From positions 1-38,448 of the forward strand of contig PXBW01000164.1 of the NCBI GenBank assembly GCA_003566775.1: a DNA stretch of 38,448 nucleotides, written 5' to 3'. A model generated the notes under the pieces. It had not been told where the DNA came from. It saw only the letters and a program-made list of their open reading frames with translations, and made no database searches. How positions within the stretch are numbered: position 1 is the stretch's first letter; each line of letters begins with the position of its first letter. The stretch is from a candidate division WS1 bacterium (GTDB lineage Bacteria > Armatimonadota > Zipacnadia > Zipacnadales > UBA5352). A program made the translations under genes and the position numbers. Shown in pieces: positions 17,443 through 26,455 of this stretch.

Positions 17443-18000
17443 TTGCTCGAAAGGCTGCACAGCAACAAACGCGCGCAGATTCTGCTGGGACTGCTGATCG
17501 GAATCATCTTCGGCTTTCTGCTTCAGAAGGGTGGGGTCACCTACTATGACGTGATCGTCGGCCAGCTTCTGTGGCAGGATTTCACAGTGGTGAAGGTCAT
17601 GCTCTCGGCGGTCATAACGGGCATGATCGGTGTACATGCGCTGAAGAGTCTCGGCTGGGTCGAATTGCACCCAAAGCCGGGTTCAATCGGCATGACGGTT
17701 ATCGGCGGGCTGATCTTCGGCCTGGGCTTCGGCATACTTGGGTATTGTCCCGGCACGGTGGCGGGCGCTGTTGGTCAGGGAGAGATCGATGCGCTCGTCG
17801 GCGGAGTGTTCGGAGTAGTCGCGGGTGCGACGCTCTTTGCCCTCATCTATCCTCGGCTTCAGTCCGGAGTGCTCAGGTGGGGGAGCTTCGGCGACTTGAC
17901 CCTGCCGAAGCTGCTCGGCGTGCATCACTGGATCGTAGTGATTCCAGTAGCAGTGTGCCTCGCGGCTCTCCTATGGTGGATGGAGCGTGCCGGGCTTTGA
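17443..18000 (+). CDS. YeeE/YedE-family sulfur-compound transporter, C-terminal half
   Basis: 185 residues from TTG 17443, chosen because GGAGGGG (17431-17437) lies 5 nt upstream; that site begins at the last base of the preceding gene's stop codon, implying translational coupling. Hydrophobic helices include LLGLLIGIIFGFLLQKGG and MTVIGGLIFGLGFGILGYCPG. The GYCPGTVAGAVGQGE motif (about residue 100-115) is typical of the second half of YeeE/YedE proteins and carries the second conserved cysteine. It is expected to pair with the protein encoded at 16910-17431. No rhodanese, TusA or sulfur regulator gene accompanies the pair in this window. Confidence 0.8.
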   Translation: MLERLHSNKRAQILLGLLIGIIFGFLLQKGGVTYYDVIVGQLLWQDFTVVKVMLSAVITGMIGVHALKSLGWVELHPKPGSIGMTVIGGLIFGLGFGILGYCPGTVAGAVGQGEIDALVGGVFGVVAGATLFALIYPRLQSGVLRWGSFGDLTLPKLLGVHHWIVVIPVAVCLAALLWWMERAGL

Positions 18001-18093
18001 GTGCGGAGGTGAGATACCGTTCACCGGAGAAATCTACCCATCGCCTCGTGAGTTCGAACGCGCCATGCAAGCAGGTCAACCGAGCGTGATATC

Positions 18094-20700
18094 ATGTCCT
18101 CCTGCAGACTCGGGATCCCGGTTATCTTGCTCGCGGCGATCGCGAGCGCATATGCGCTCGATTCGCTGCCCGAGCCGATCACCGGCCCGGTGGAGGTCGA
18201 GCGGATATACTTCATCGACCCCGTAGACGGAGATGACGATGCCGACGGTCTCTCACGCGAGAACGCCTGGCGTTCACTGGCGATGGCGAACGCCACGCTG
18301 CGGCCCGGTGAGGGTGTGACGCTGCTCGCGGGCGTGTATCTCGACGAGCGAATCGCCCCGGAGCGCTCCGGCGAGGAGGGGCGGCCGATCCTCTATCAGG
18401 GCGAACCGGGTGCGATTTTGCGCGCTGCAGGTGTCCGATCCGATGCGCCCGTGCGCGTTGATGGAATCATCTCCATCGCCCAGGACTGGATTGTGGTGCA
18501 GGACCTCGAGCTTAATGGGAATCGCTGGGAGCTTGAGCCCGGCGAAACGATCTCCTGCGCCACGATTGAGGGCGATCACAACGTGCTTCGACGGCTGGAG
18601 ATGCACAACGCACCCGGTGCCGCCATCTGGATGCACGGCGAGGGCTCGCTAATTCCGGGCGAGGAGGCTCCGGCCTTCTACGAGGCGGAGGCGCTGGCCT
18701 TCCATGTCGCCTGGCCGGACGGAAGCTGGGGCCGGCCGATCATGCCCGACCGCGGCGGCGAAGCGGTGATCCAGACACTAACCGAGACGTGGCGGCCGGA
18801 GCCGACGCTGACCAGGCAGACGTCGTTCACGATGGAGAACGTCCCCGGCTGGCTGTCGCGACCGCTCGCCGAGGACGGGACATGGCGGCAGCAGATGCCG
18901 CTGCGCCTCGAAGAGCCGGGCGAGGTCTACATTGCGCTGCTCGGACGCGCGCCAGAGGGTGCGAACGTCTCACTTGAGATCGACGGTGAGCGCCTGCCTG
19001 TGCCGCTGGAGCCGCAGTTCACATGGTCCGCGTCGGTGCGGCTCGATCTCGACGCCGGCCGCAGCATGGCGGAGATAGTCATCGATGCGCCGGGCGTGGT
19101 ACTCGATCAGGTGGCCGTAGCGCGCTCAGAGCCGGAACTCTCTGGTTCTGAGCCCCGAATGCCGCTGGAGAAGTTCCATTACACCACCTCGCACAATATC
19201 ATCGAGCAGTGCCAAATATACTACTGCGGACGGCTTGAGGGTTGGCGTGGCAGTGACGGGCCGGGCAACCGGGTCTCGGCGATCATCCCGAGCAAGTGCG
19301 GCGTGGGCAACGTGATCCGCCTCAATCGCGTCCATCACATCGGCGCGGACGCGATCCAGCCGAGGCGCGGAAGCGACGGTCTCCTGATCGAGTGGAATGA
19401 GTTGTACGGCGCCCCCGAGGAGAGCGTCGATCTGAAGGCCATCACCGGAGCCGTGGTCCGCTACAACCTGATGCACTCGAATCGATCCAGAGGGATGGTC
19501 TCCCATGATGGACATCATCCGGACCCACCGATGTACGCCTCCGGCCACCGGATTTACGGCAACGTGATCGCAAACGTCCCCGGGGGCATTCAGATCAACG
19601 ACGCGATGGCGGTCTACGGCGATGAACGAGATACGATCGCCGTCCACGACAACCTGATCGTGACCGAGGGCCGCTTTGCGCTTGACATTAACTGGTCCCG
19701 CGTGCCGGTGCGGGTGGAGCGCAATGTGCTGGTTGGCCCCTCGCGCGTCCTCTCACTCGGCGGCAGGCACCACGGCGTGACACCCGAGGGCTGGAGCGCG
19801 CGTCGCTTCAACGCCGAGGTGGTGGTGCGCGACAACGTCATCCACGCCACGGGCGAGGCGCCGCCGCTGATCGCATCGAACCTGCGCCACCCCGAGGACG
19901 ATCTGGCGTGGTTGGGCCCGAACCTCTTCTCGCCGGATGATGCAGGCCAGCTTCTCCATGTGATCCGCGGTCCGAGCTTCGACGTGCTGAGCCCACCCCC
20001 GGGCTGGCTCCAGTTCGCGGCACCGGAGGCGGAGCTTGTCCATCATCCCGAGGATGTCACGCTCAAGGGGCACTCGGGCGGCTTCATGGTCTTCGAAAGC
20101 AATCAGCCGGGTTCTTGGCTGGAGATGCCCTTCGCCCTTCACGAGCCGATTACGGGCGAGTTGTACGTGGGCCTGCATAGATTCGGCAATCGCGGAATTG
20201 TCCGAGTGCTGCTGAACGGTGAAGAGGTCGGCGGTCCCTATAATTGCCATCTGCCGCGTCCCGCCTCCGGATGGAAGACGCCCTCGCTTGGCACCCACGA
20301 ACTGCGCGGTGGTGAGCATCGTCTCCGGATTGAGGTCCTCGATCGCCATGACGATGTGCCAACGGCATGGATCGCGCTGGGCGGCCTGCTGATCCGACCG
20401 GGGGACGAGGCATCGGTCGAGCCTCCCTCCGAGGCCACTTGGACGCCGGAGCAGTGGTCCCGGTTGATGGAAGAGCATCCCGGAGCCGCCGGATCGGTGC
20501 TGACCACCGCTCGGTTTCGCGACCCGGAGCGGCTCGACTACCGCCTGCTCGACGAGAGCCTCGCGGAGCGATTCGGTCCGCGCTGGAGCGAGCATCTCAG
20601 TTGGATCACTGAGGAGCACCTGCAACGCATCGCCGACCCTCATAGCGAATTCTTATCCGACCATCATCACTGGGACCGCTCGCACGGCCCACCGCGATGA
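18094..20700 (+). CDS. Secreted right-handed beta-helix protein with two inserted beta-sandwich modules
   Basis: 868 residues. A signal peptide (about 1-22) precedes a DUF1565/NosD-like opening (YFIDPVDGDDDADGL, then NAWRSLAMANATLRPGEG and LLAGVY). A right-handed parallel beta-helix begins near residue 125. It is interrupted at about 185-346 by a segment whose second part resembles a carbohydrate-binding sandwich (EEPGEVYIALLGRAPEG). The helix resumes around 355-600 with coil repeats such as NVIRLNRVHHIGADAIQPRRGSD and VVRYNLMHSNRSRGMVSHDG. A second jelly-roll-like module occupies about 660-770 (ELYVGLHRFGN, RGGEHRLRIEVLDRHDD). Beta-helix folds of this kind serve in polysaccharide lyases, epimerases and glycosidases; no catalytic triad is assigned. 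The Shine-Dalgarno at ATG 18094 is weak. Confidence 0.75.
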   Translation: MSSCRLGIPVILLAAIASAYALDSLPEPITGPVEVERIYFIDPVDGDDDADGLSRENAWRSLAMANATLRPGEGVTLLAGVYLDERIAPERSGEEGRPILYQGEPGAILRAAGVRSDAPVRVDGIISIAQDWIVVQDLELNGNRWELEPGETISCATIEGDHNVLRRLEMHNAPGAAIWMHGEGSLIPGEEAPAFYEAEALAFHVAWPDGSWGRPIMPDRGGEAVIQTLTETWRPEPTLTRQTSFTMENVPGWLSRPLAEDGTWRQQMPLRLEEPGEVYIALLGRAPEGANVSLEIDGERLPVPLEPQFTWSASVRLDLDAGRSMAEIVIDAPGVVLDQVAVARSEPELSGSEPRMPLEKFHYTTSHNIIEQCQIYYCGRLEGWRGSDGPGNRVSAIIPSKCGVGNVIRLNRVHHIGADAIQPRRGSDGLLIEWNELYGAPEESVDLKAITGAVVRYNLMHSNRSRGMVSHDGHHPDPPMYASGHRIYGNVIANVPGGIQINDAMAVYGDERDTIAVHDNLIVTEGRFALDINWSRVPVRVERNVLVGPSRVLSLGGRHHGVTPEGWSARRFNAEVVVRDNVIHATGEAPPLIASNLRHPEDDLAWLGPNLFSPDDAGQLLHVIRGPSFDVLSPPPGWLQFAAPEAELVHHPEDVTLKGHSGGFMVFESNQPGSWLEMPFALHEPITGELYVGLHRFGNRGIVRVLLNGEEVGGPYNCHLPRPASGWKTPSLGTHELRGGEHRLRIEVLDRHDDVPTAWIALGGLLIRPGDEASVEPPSEATWTPEQWSRLMEEHPGAAGSVLTTARFRDPERLDYRLLDESLAERFGPRWSEHLSWITEEHLQRIADPHSEFLSDHHHWDRSHGPPR

Positions 20701-20802
20701 GAATACGGCAAAATGCGTTACGATTATCCATGACACCCCTGTCCGCGAGGCAGCGGGAAGCGTAACAGATCGTATCGATCATTTTGACAAGACAATTCTG
20801 CC

Positions 20803-20808
20803 AGGAGG
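20803..20808 (+). promoter_or_regulatory. Shine-Dalgarno site favouring the second ATG of the PKD-containing beta-helix gene
   Basis: AGGAGG has one nucleotide of spacing to ATG 20810 and ten to in-frame ATG 20819. One nucleotide is too short for efficient initiation, so 20819 is preferred, although ten is slightly long. Confidence 0.55.
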
Positions 20809-20818
20809 TATGCGAAGA

Positions 20819-23200
20819 ATGCAGTTGGCGAAGACAGTTGTGATCGTAGCTCTTCTCGTTGGACTGACCTGTAGTATCGCGCACAGCGCCGAGCATTTTC
20901 TCTCACCTGATGGAGACGATGACGCCGCGGGGACGCGCGAGGCCCCGTGGCAGACACTGCAGAAGGCATCCGAGACCGCTGAGGCCGGGGATACGGTCAT
21001 CCTGCTGCCGGGCAGCTATCCGGGGCAGTTGCGACCGGTGAACAGCGGCACCGCGGAGGAGCCGATCGTCTTCCGCTCGGAGCCGAGGATGGGCGCGCGA
21101 CTCATCGGCGCCGACGGAGAGATGTCGATCGTGCTGGAGGATGTCGAGCATGTACGGGTGGAGGGTCTGCATGTGCGGCCCGAAGCCTCAAGGAGCGGCT
21201 GGATGATCATCCGCAACTCCTCCAACATCGTGGTCGATGATTGTCACATGGCCGATTCGACCGGTGGCATGACACACATGGAGAACTGCGAGGACATTCG
21301 CGTGCTCAACAGCGTCTTTCACCGGCACACCGGCGGGATCAACATGTTCCGGGTCTCCGGGGTGACGCGGCTGGTCTTCGAGGGCAATGTGATCAGCCGC
21401 GCGGGGCACTGCCCGCTGCAGTTGTTCCCACCGAACACGAATCAGTATCTCGTGATCCGGGGCAACGTCTTTCACTCGGCCTGGGGACGCAACTTCGAGT
21501 CCTTCCATGACCGCGACGTGCTCTTCGAGAACAACATCATCACCCACGCCTTCAACAGCGGCTGGTCGGCAAGCTCACATGCGAAGCTGAACTACACGCG
21601 CGGGATCGTCCGGTTCAACCGGGTCTTCCGCAACGTCGGTGGGCCGGTAAGCATGTCCCCGTGGGCTCGTGATGACGGCTACCTTGACACGAAGCGGCTC
21701 TACAACAACGTTTTCGATGACAATGCGCATCACGGTATCTCCGTCGCAAGTTCGCACGAGAACACTCGCGATCTGCTGCTTGTCAACAACATCTTCAGCA
21801 GAAACGATCGGCACGGCGTGCATCGTCAACTGAGCCTGCGCGGCGGCACACCTGAGCAGTTGCGCCTCGCAAGCAATGCCTTTTCCGCGGTAGACCCCGA
21901 ACTCACGGAAGTGCGCGATTACGACGACAATCTTCCGCTCGAGACGCTGCAGAGCGCTGAGATTCGCGAGGAGCACGGCACGCGCTACGAGGACAACCTC
22001 ACCGTTGCTCCGGGCTATGTCGATCCAGATCAGTACAATCACGCGCTGCGCGATGACAGTCCCCTACGCAGTGCGGGTCGGTTTCTGACCGCGGCTCGCG
22101 AGGACGGTGCGGGCAATCTGCTTCCGGTGGAGGACGCCGCTTACTTCTACGATGGTTTCGGGATCGAGGGCGAGCAGGGTGACATCATAGCGGTCGGCAG
22201 CGCGGAGCAGAGGGCGCAGGTGCTGGCGGTCGATCACGAGGCGAATACGCTGCTGGTCGACCGTGAACTCGCCTGGGAGGCGGGTGATCCGGTGAGCCTG
22301 CCGTGGTCGGGGGACGCGCCGGACATCGGGGCGTACGAGCACGGCGATGACGGCCGCGCCGCGGTTCAGGTGGAAGTCGAGCCCTTCCGGGCGCGTCCCG
22401 GCGAGCAGATCACAATGCGCGCGGTCGTCCACGGCGCTGCGGAACCCGCGCAGGTGCGCTGGTGGCTGGGCGACACCAACTACGCCGAGGGCGCGGAGAT
22501 AACTCACACCTACGAAGAGGAGTACGACTACGCGATCCGCGTGCAGGTGGTGGACGGCGAGGGGCGGTCGCATCGTGGCACGGGATACGCCTGGGTTCAG
22601 GAGCCTGTGGATCCCGCAGAGCCGCTGATCCACTCGTGGTGGGGGCCCGATGACGACCGGGCATGGTGGCTGTGGAAGAGCTACCGTCCCGGCCCGACGG
22701 CCTACCGTGACGTCGTTGAAGGCGGGGTCCGCCACGGTCCCAACACCCGCAACATTCCCGAGGGCTACGAGCCGCCGGGCGATGGTGTCAACTATCGTCA
22801 CGTGATGGCGCATGAGGCCGAAGCCCGGTTGACGGCACAGATTCACCCGGACGGCTGGGACATCGACCGCTACCCGCGCATCTTCATGCGTTACCGGGTG
22901 GGCGAGGGCACGCCGGTCGCGATAACGCTGCGGCCCTTTAGCGGAAGCGCGCCGACGATAACGATCGCGGCGAGTCCTGCGGCCTCGGTGAGCGAGGAGC
23001 GCTGGCTAACCGGTGAGGTGCTGCACGATGACGGTCAGTGGCACGAACTGGAGGTTGACGCCCGGGTGATCCGTGAGCTGGCCCCCGATCTGCAGGTGCT
23101 CGAGGGGATGCGCATCGGAGCGTCGCCGCGCGGTGACGTGGTGGAGGGGCACTGGTACGATCTCGACGAGGTTATCATCGGGCCTGCTGTTGACGAGTGA
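20819..23200 (+). CDS. Secreted right-handed beta-helix protein with PKD-like and C-terminal sandwich domains
   Basis: 793 residues from ATG 20819. A signal peptide (about 1-24, ending IAHSAEH) is followed by the DUF1565-type opening LSPDGDDDAAGT, PWQTLQKASETAEAGDTVILLPGSY. A right-handed beta-helix (about 60-430) carries turn repeats such as VDDCHMADSTGG, VLNSVFHRHTGG and VFEGNVISRAG, and closes near 505 with the APDIGAYEHG motif common in this family. A PKD-like domain (about 516-598; ITMRAVVHG, WWLGDTNYAEGAEITHTYEE) and a C-terminal jelly-roll-like domain (about 605-790, SWWGPDDDRAWWLW) complete it. It is presumably exported to bind or cleave polysaccharide; enzymatic class is not readable. 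It follows the other beta-helix gene after about 110 nt, ends in a hairpin, and may share its transcript. Confidence 0.75.
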   Translation: MQLAKTVVIVALLVGLTCSIAHSAEHFLSPDGDDDAAGTREAPWQTLQKASETAEAGDTVILLPGSYPGQLRPVNSGTAEEPIVFRSEPRMGARLIGADGEMSIVLEDVEHVRVEGLHVRPEASRSGWMIIRNSSNIVVDDCHMADSTGGMTHMENCEDIRVLNSVFHRHTGGINMFRVSGVTRLVFEGNVISRAGHCPLQLFPPNTNQYLVIRGNVFHSAWGRNFESFHDRDVLFENNIITHAFNSGWSASSHAKLNYTRGIVRFNRVFRNVGGPVSMSPWARDDGYLDTKRLYNNVFDDNAHHGISVASSHENTRDLLLVNNIFSRNDRHGVHRQLSLRGGTPEQLRLASNAFSAVDPELTEVRDYDDNLPLETLQSAEIREEHGTRYEDNLTVAPGYVDPDQYNHALRDDSPLRSAGRFLTAAREDGAGNLLPVEDAAYFYDGFGIEGEQGDIIAVGSAEQRAQVLAVDHEANTLLVDRELAWEAGDPVSLPWSGDAPDIGAYEHGDDGRAAVQVEVEPFRARPGEQITMRAVVHGAAEPAQVRWWLGDTNYAEGAEITHTYEEEYDYAIRVQVVDGEGRSHRGTGYAWVQEPVDPAEPLIHSWWGPDDDRAWWLWKSYRPGPTAYRDVVEGGVRHGPNTRNIPEGYEPPGDGVNYRHVMAHEAEARLTAQIHPDGWDIDRYPRIFMRYRVGEGTPVAITLRPFSGSAPTITIAASPAASVSEERWLTGEVLHDDGQWHELEVDARVIRELAPDLQVLEGMRIGASPRGDVVEGHWYDLDEVIIGPAVDE

Positions 23201-23214
23201 GCGAGCGCGCCGAA

Positions 23215-23254
23215 CCGGTTGCGGTGCCCGCCCTTGCGTGCGCACCGCAACCGG
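23215..23254 (+). terminator. Perfect 13-bp hairpin closing the beta-helix genes
   Basis: CCGGTTGCGGTGC (23215-23227) pairs exactly with 23242-23254 around a 14-nt loop, starting 15 nt after the stop at 23200. The following CCCTTTGAATT is only mildly T-rich. Good position for a terminator ahead of the aryl-CoA operon. Confidence 0.65.
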
Positions 23255-23360
23255 GCGGCCCTTTGAATTGCTGGACAGTGCAGGTCGCGCGAGGGTCGAG
23301 GGAGAATACCCGAAACTCTGCGCGGCCATTCCATGTGCCGAACACGATCGGAAAGCTGTC

Positions 23361-24662
23361 ATGATGCAATACTGCGACAAAGCCGTTGATCTGAGTCGTC
23401 ACGAGATCGAAGAACTGCAAGTCGAACGTCTGCGCCGCACTGTGGAGCGCGCGCAGGCTACCGAAGCCTATCGAGATCGTCTCAATCAGATACGTCCATC
23501 TGAGATTACCGATCCCGCTGATGTGCGCGGGCTGCCCCTGACGAGCAAGAAGCAGCTTCGTGAGGGAATGCCCTACGACTTTCTCGCTGTCCCCGCCACC
23601 GAGGTGGTGCGCATGCACTACTCCTCGGGCACCACCGGCCTTGCGACCGCGGTGTACCATACGCGCGACGACGTGCACCGCTGGGCCCGATGTGTCGCCC
23701 GCGGGATGCTCGCGGTAGGCGTCGGCTGCGAGGATGTCTTTCAGAACATGATGGGATACGGCCTCTTCACCGGAGGCCTTGGCTTCCATTACGCATCAGA
23801 GTTGATCGGCTGCATGACGATTCCCGCAAGCTCAGGGGGCACCAGGCGTCAGATCCATCTCATGCAGAGCTTCGACTCGACGGTGCTTCACATCATCCCC
23901 AGCTATGCGCTGCGAATCCTGCACATCTGTGCGGAGGATGACCTCAATCCGCATGAGGCCTTCTCAGTCCGCTCGATCTTCGTCGGAGGCGAACCACACT
24001 CCGAGCAGCTTCGACGTCGGATCGAAGAGGGCTTTGGCGCACGGGTGTTCAACTGCTACGGTCTCTCCGAGATGGCTGGCCCGGGCGTGGCAATGGAGTG
24101 CCCCGAGCAAACCGGCCTCCACATCTGCGAGGATCACTATCTCGCGGAGATCATCGATCCGCAGACGCTCGAGCCCGTCGAACCGGGTGAACCGGGTGAG
24201 CTTGTGCTCACGACACTCACGCGCGAGGCCATGCCGCTGATACGCTATCGGACGCGCGACATCGCGCACCTCCTGCCGGGGAAGTGTCCGTGCGGCAGCA
24301 GCCACATCCGGGTCTCCCGCATCGAAGGCCGCACAGACGACATGCTGGTGGTCAGGGGCGTAAATGTCTACCCGATACAGGTAGAGAGAGCGCTGCTTGA
24401 CATCGACGAGGTGGGCAGCAACTACCTGATCAACCTCGACCGACCCGAGGATCTCGACCGCATGACCGTCGCGGTCGAGTTGACGCAGCACGCCTTCACC
24501 GACGAGATGCGTCGCCTCAATGCGCTGCAGGAGCGTATAGAGCGCCGATTGCACGGCGAACTCGACATCAGCGTCGAGGTGGAGCTGCATGAACCGGGCG
24601 GACTGCCGGTCGCGGACGGCAAGGCGGTCCGCGTAATCGACAACAGAGAACAGGAGCTTTGA
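23361..24662 (+). CDS. paaK: Phenylacetate-CoA ligase family protein (first copy)
   Basis: 433 residues from ATG 23361 (GGAAAG 5 nt upstream). It has the adenylate-forming fold of PaaK: SSGTTGLATAVYH as the phosphate-binding loop, NCYGLSEMAGPG, RYRTRDIA, GRTDDMLVVRGVNVYPIQVE at the domain hinge, and a lysine near the C-terminus (DGKAVRVIDNRE). Family members activate aryl acids with ATP and CoA to the aryl-CoA. The loop lacks the lysine of the usual GTTGKP, which the second copy at 27099 keeps. The gene overlaps the next start region (stop 24660-24662) and begins an operon with the indolepyruvate oxidoreductase, so aryl-acetates derived from aromatic amino acids are the likely substrates. Confidence 0.88.
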   Translation: MMQYCDKAVDLSRHEIEELQVERLRRTVERAQATEAYRDRLNQIRPSEITDPADVRGLPLTSKKQLREGMPYDFLAVPATEVVRMHYSSGTTGLATAVYHTRDDVHRWARCVARGMLAVGVGCEDVFQNMMGYGLFTGGLGFHYASELIGCMTIPASSGGTRRQIHLMQSFDSTVLHIIPSYALRILHICAEDDLNPHEAFSVRSIFVGGEPHSEQLRRRIEEGFGARVFNCYGLSEMAGPGVAMECPEQTGLHICEDHYLAEIIDPQTLEPVEPGEPGELVLTTLTREAMPLIRYRTRDIAHLLPGKCPCGSSHIRVSRIEGRTDDMLVVRGVNVYPIQVERALLDIDEVGSNYLINLDRPEDLDRMTVAVELTQHAFTDEMRRLNALQERIERRLHGELDISVEVELHEPGGLPVADGKAVRVIDNREQEL

Positions 24663-26455
24663 CCGAAGATATGACTGATACTGCAAGAGACCTGTCAACA
24701 GTCCTACTGCTCTCGGGCAATGAAGCGATTGCCCGCGGGGCCTGGGAGGCCGGTGTGCACCTCGGCAGCGGCTACCCGGGGACGCCGTCCTCTGAGATAC
24801 TGCCCGCATTGAAGGATCTCGGCGACGCCTACGTAGAGTGGTCGGTAAACGAGAAGGTGGCACTTGAGGTGGCCGCGGGCGCGAGCATTGCGGGCGCCCG
24901 CACACTGACCACCACCAAGCATGTGGGACTCAATGTCGCCGCCGATCCACTCTTCACGCTGTCATACACCGGTGTCGAGGGAGGAATGGTCATCGCGGTC
25001 GCTGACGATCCCTCGATGCATTCGTCACAGAACGAGCAGGACAGCCGCAACTACGCGCGGGCGGCCAAAGTGCCGATGCTTCAACCGGCGGACAGCCAGG
25101 AGGCCCGTGACATGACGATGCGGGCCTATGAGATAAGCGAGCGATTCGATACTCCCGTGCTGGTGGGCGTCGTTACGCGCATCTGCCATTCCGACGGGAT
25201 CGTCGAGGTTGCTCCGCGGGAGGATGTGGAGCTTCGCGGCGATCTCGAGAAGCAACCAGAGAAGTTCGTCATGGTGCCCGGACATGCGCGCAAGGCCCGC
25301 GTCGTTATGGCCGAGCGCATGAAGAAGCTGGTGGCATTCGCCGAGGAGACCGATCTCACGCGAGAGGAGATGGGGGGCAGGTCGCTGGGCATTATCGCCG
25401 GCGGCACCGCCTACACCTACGCTCGCGAGGCGTTTCCGGAGGCGTCCTTCCTGAAGCTCGGCCTCGTCTGGCCGCTGCCCCCGGAGAGAATACTCGCCTT
25501 CGCGGAGAAGGTCGATCGACTCTTCGTCGTGGAGGAGCTTGACCCGTTTCTTACCGAGCAGATAAGCGCTCTCGGAGTTGACGTCGAGGAGGTCGATGAC
25601 CGCTTTCGGATCGGCGAACTCTTGCCGGGACGGGTGCGGGAGATGATCACGGGAGAGGCCCCGCCCGAGACTGACGCAGACGCCGACCTCCCGCCGCGCC
25701 CGCCCACCCTTTGTGCGGGTTGCCCGCATCGAAGCGTATTTGCGGCGCTGCGCAAGCTGAAGGCCTACGTTACCGGGGACATCGGATGCTACACCCTCGG
25801 TACGCTGCCACCACTGGAGGCCTTGCATACATGCCTGTGCATGGGCGGAGGCGTGAGCGAGGCCCACGGGATTCAGAAGGTGCGTGGCCATGAGGCGCCG
25901 GTAGTGGCCGTGATCGGCGACTCAACCTTCACTCACACTGGTGTCGCGGGCCTGATAAACATCGCCTACAACGCCGGTGTAAGCACCATTGTCATCATGG
26001 ACAATCGTACCACAGCGATGACCGGCGGTCAGGTCCATCCCGGTGTGGGAGTTACTCTCTCCGGGATGCCCGGTCGCGAACTCGACTTCGTCAAGCTCGC
26101 GGAGGCTGTCGGCATCGAACATGTGACAGTGGTCGATCCGTACGAAGTGGCGGAGACTGAGCAGGCGCTGCGTGAGGCCATGGACACCGCCGAGCCCTCA
26201 GTGGTTATCACCCGTCACCCCTGCATTCTGGAGGTGGAGGAGCGGCATCCCGCTCCTGCGCTCGAGATCGATGCCTGCATCCATTGCGCGCAGTGCATCC
26301 GTATCGGCTGTCCGGCGCTCAGTAACGCTGCCGCTGAGGGCGATAAGCCGCTTCCGGCGATCGATACAGTGCTCTGCACCGGCTGTCTGATGTGCGCTCA
26401 GGTCTGCCCGGTTGATGCGTTGCAGGTGCCGGAGGACGGGGAGGGAGATGAATGA
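24659..26455 (+). CDS. iorA: Indolepyruvate:ferredoxin oxidoreductase, alpha subunit
   Basis: 598 residues from TTG 24659, or 594 from ATG 24671; the Shine-Dalgarno AGGAG (24652-24656) is too near the first and somewhat far from the second, so the start is uncertain. The N-terminal TPP pyrimidine-binding half shows GYPGTPSSEILPAL and VEWSVNEKVALE. The central region has CAGCPHRS. The TPP pyrophosphate-binding half has GDIGCYTLG and VIGDSTFTHTGVAGL. Two iron-sulfur motifs end the chain: C-x2-C-x2-C-x4-C-P near 540 and C-x2-C-x2-C-x3-C-P near 573. With IorB it oxidatively decarboxylates aryl-pyruvates to aryl-acetyl-CoA, reducing ferredoxin; the reaction is reversible. The oxygen-sensitive clusters suggest low-oxygen metabolism. 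Confidence 0.92.
   Translation: MTEDMTDTARDLSTVLLLSGNEAIARGAWEAGVHLGSGYPGTPSSEILPALKDLGDAYVEWSVNEKVALEVAAGASIAGARTLTTTKHVGLNVAADPLFTLSYTGVEGGMVIAVADDPSMHSSQNEQDSRNYARAAKVPMLQPADSQEARDMTMRAYEISERFDTPVLVGVVTRICHSDGIVEVAPREDVELRGDLEKQPEKFVMVPGHARKARVVMAERMKKLVAFAEETDLTREEMGGRSLGIIAGGTAYTYAREAFPEASFLKLGLVWPLPPERILAFAEKVDRLFVVEELDPFLTEQISALGVDVEEVDDRFRIGELLPGRVREMITGEAPPETDADADLPPRPPTLCAGCPHRSVFAALRKLKAYVTGDIGCYTLGTLPPLEALHTCLCMGGGVSEAHGIQKVRGHEAPVVAVIGDSTFTHTGVAGLINIAYNAGVSTIVIMDNRTTAMTGGQVHPGVGVTLSGMPGRELDFVKLAEAVGIEHVTVVDPYEVAETEQALREAMDTAEPSVVITRHPCILEVEERHPAPALEIDACIHCAQCIRIGCPALSNAAAEGDKPLPAIDTVLCTGCLMCAQVCPVDALQVPEDGEGDE

Noticed and set aside
17987-18226. 79-codon plus-strand frame beginning at GTG
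   Set aside because: The first 40 residues look fairly gene-like, but the frame overlaps both the end of the transporter gene and the signal peptide of the beta-helix gene, with no Shine-Dalgarno site and no known motif.
19753-20643. 296-codon minus-strand frame
   Set aside because: Antisense to the end of the beta-helix gene at 18094-20700; no motifs and no promoter or ribosome site.
20784-20789. Perfect TTGACA before the PKD-containing beta-helix gene
   Set aside because: A -10 at 17 nt would fall on the Shine-Dalgarno and ATG, and the sequence there (GGTATG) is a poor match, so it cannot be this gene's promoter.
23073-23360. Upstream extension of the first phenylacetate-CoA ligase frame
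   Set aside because: It overlaps the end of the beta-helix gene and the terminator-like hairpin. The ligase homology begins at MMQYCDKAVDLSRHEIEEL from ATG 23361.
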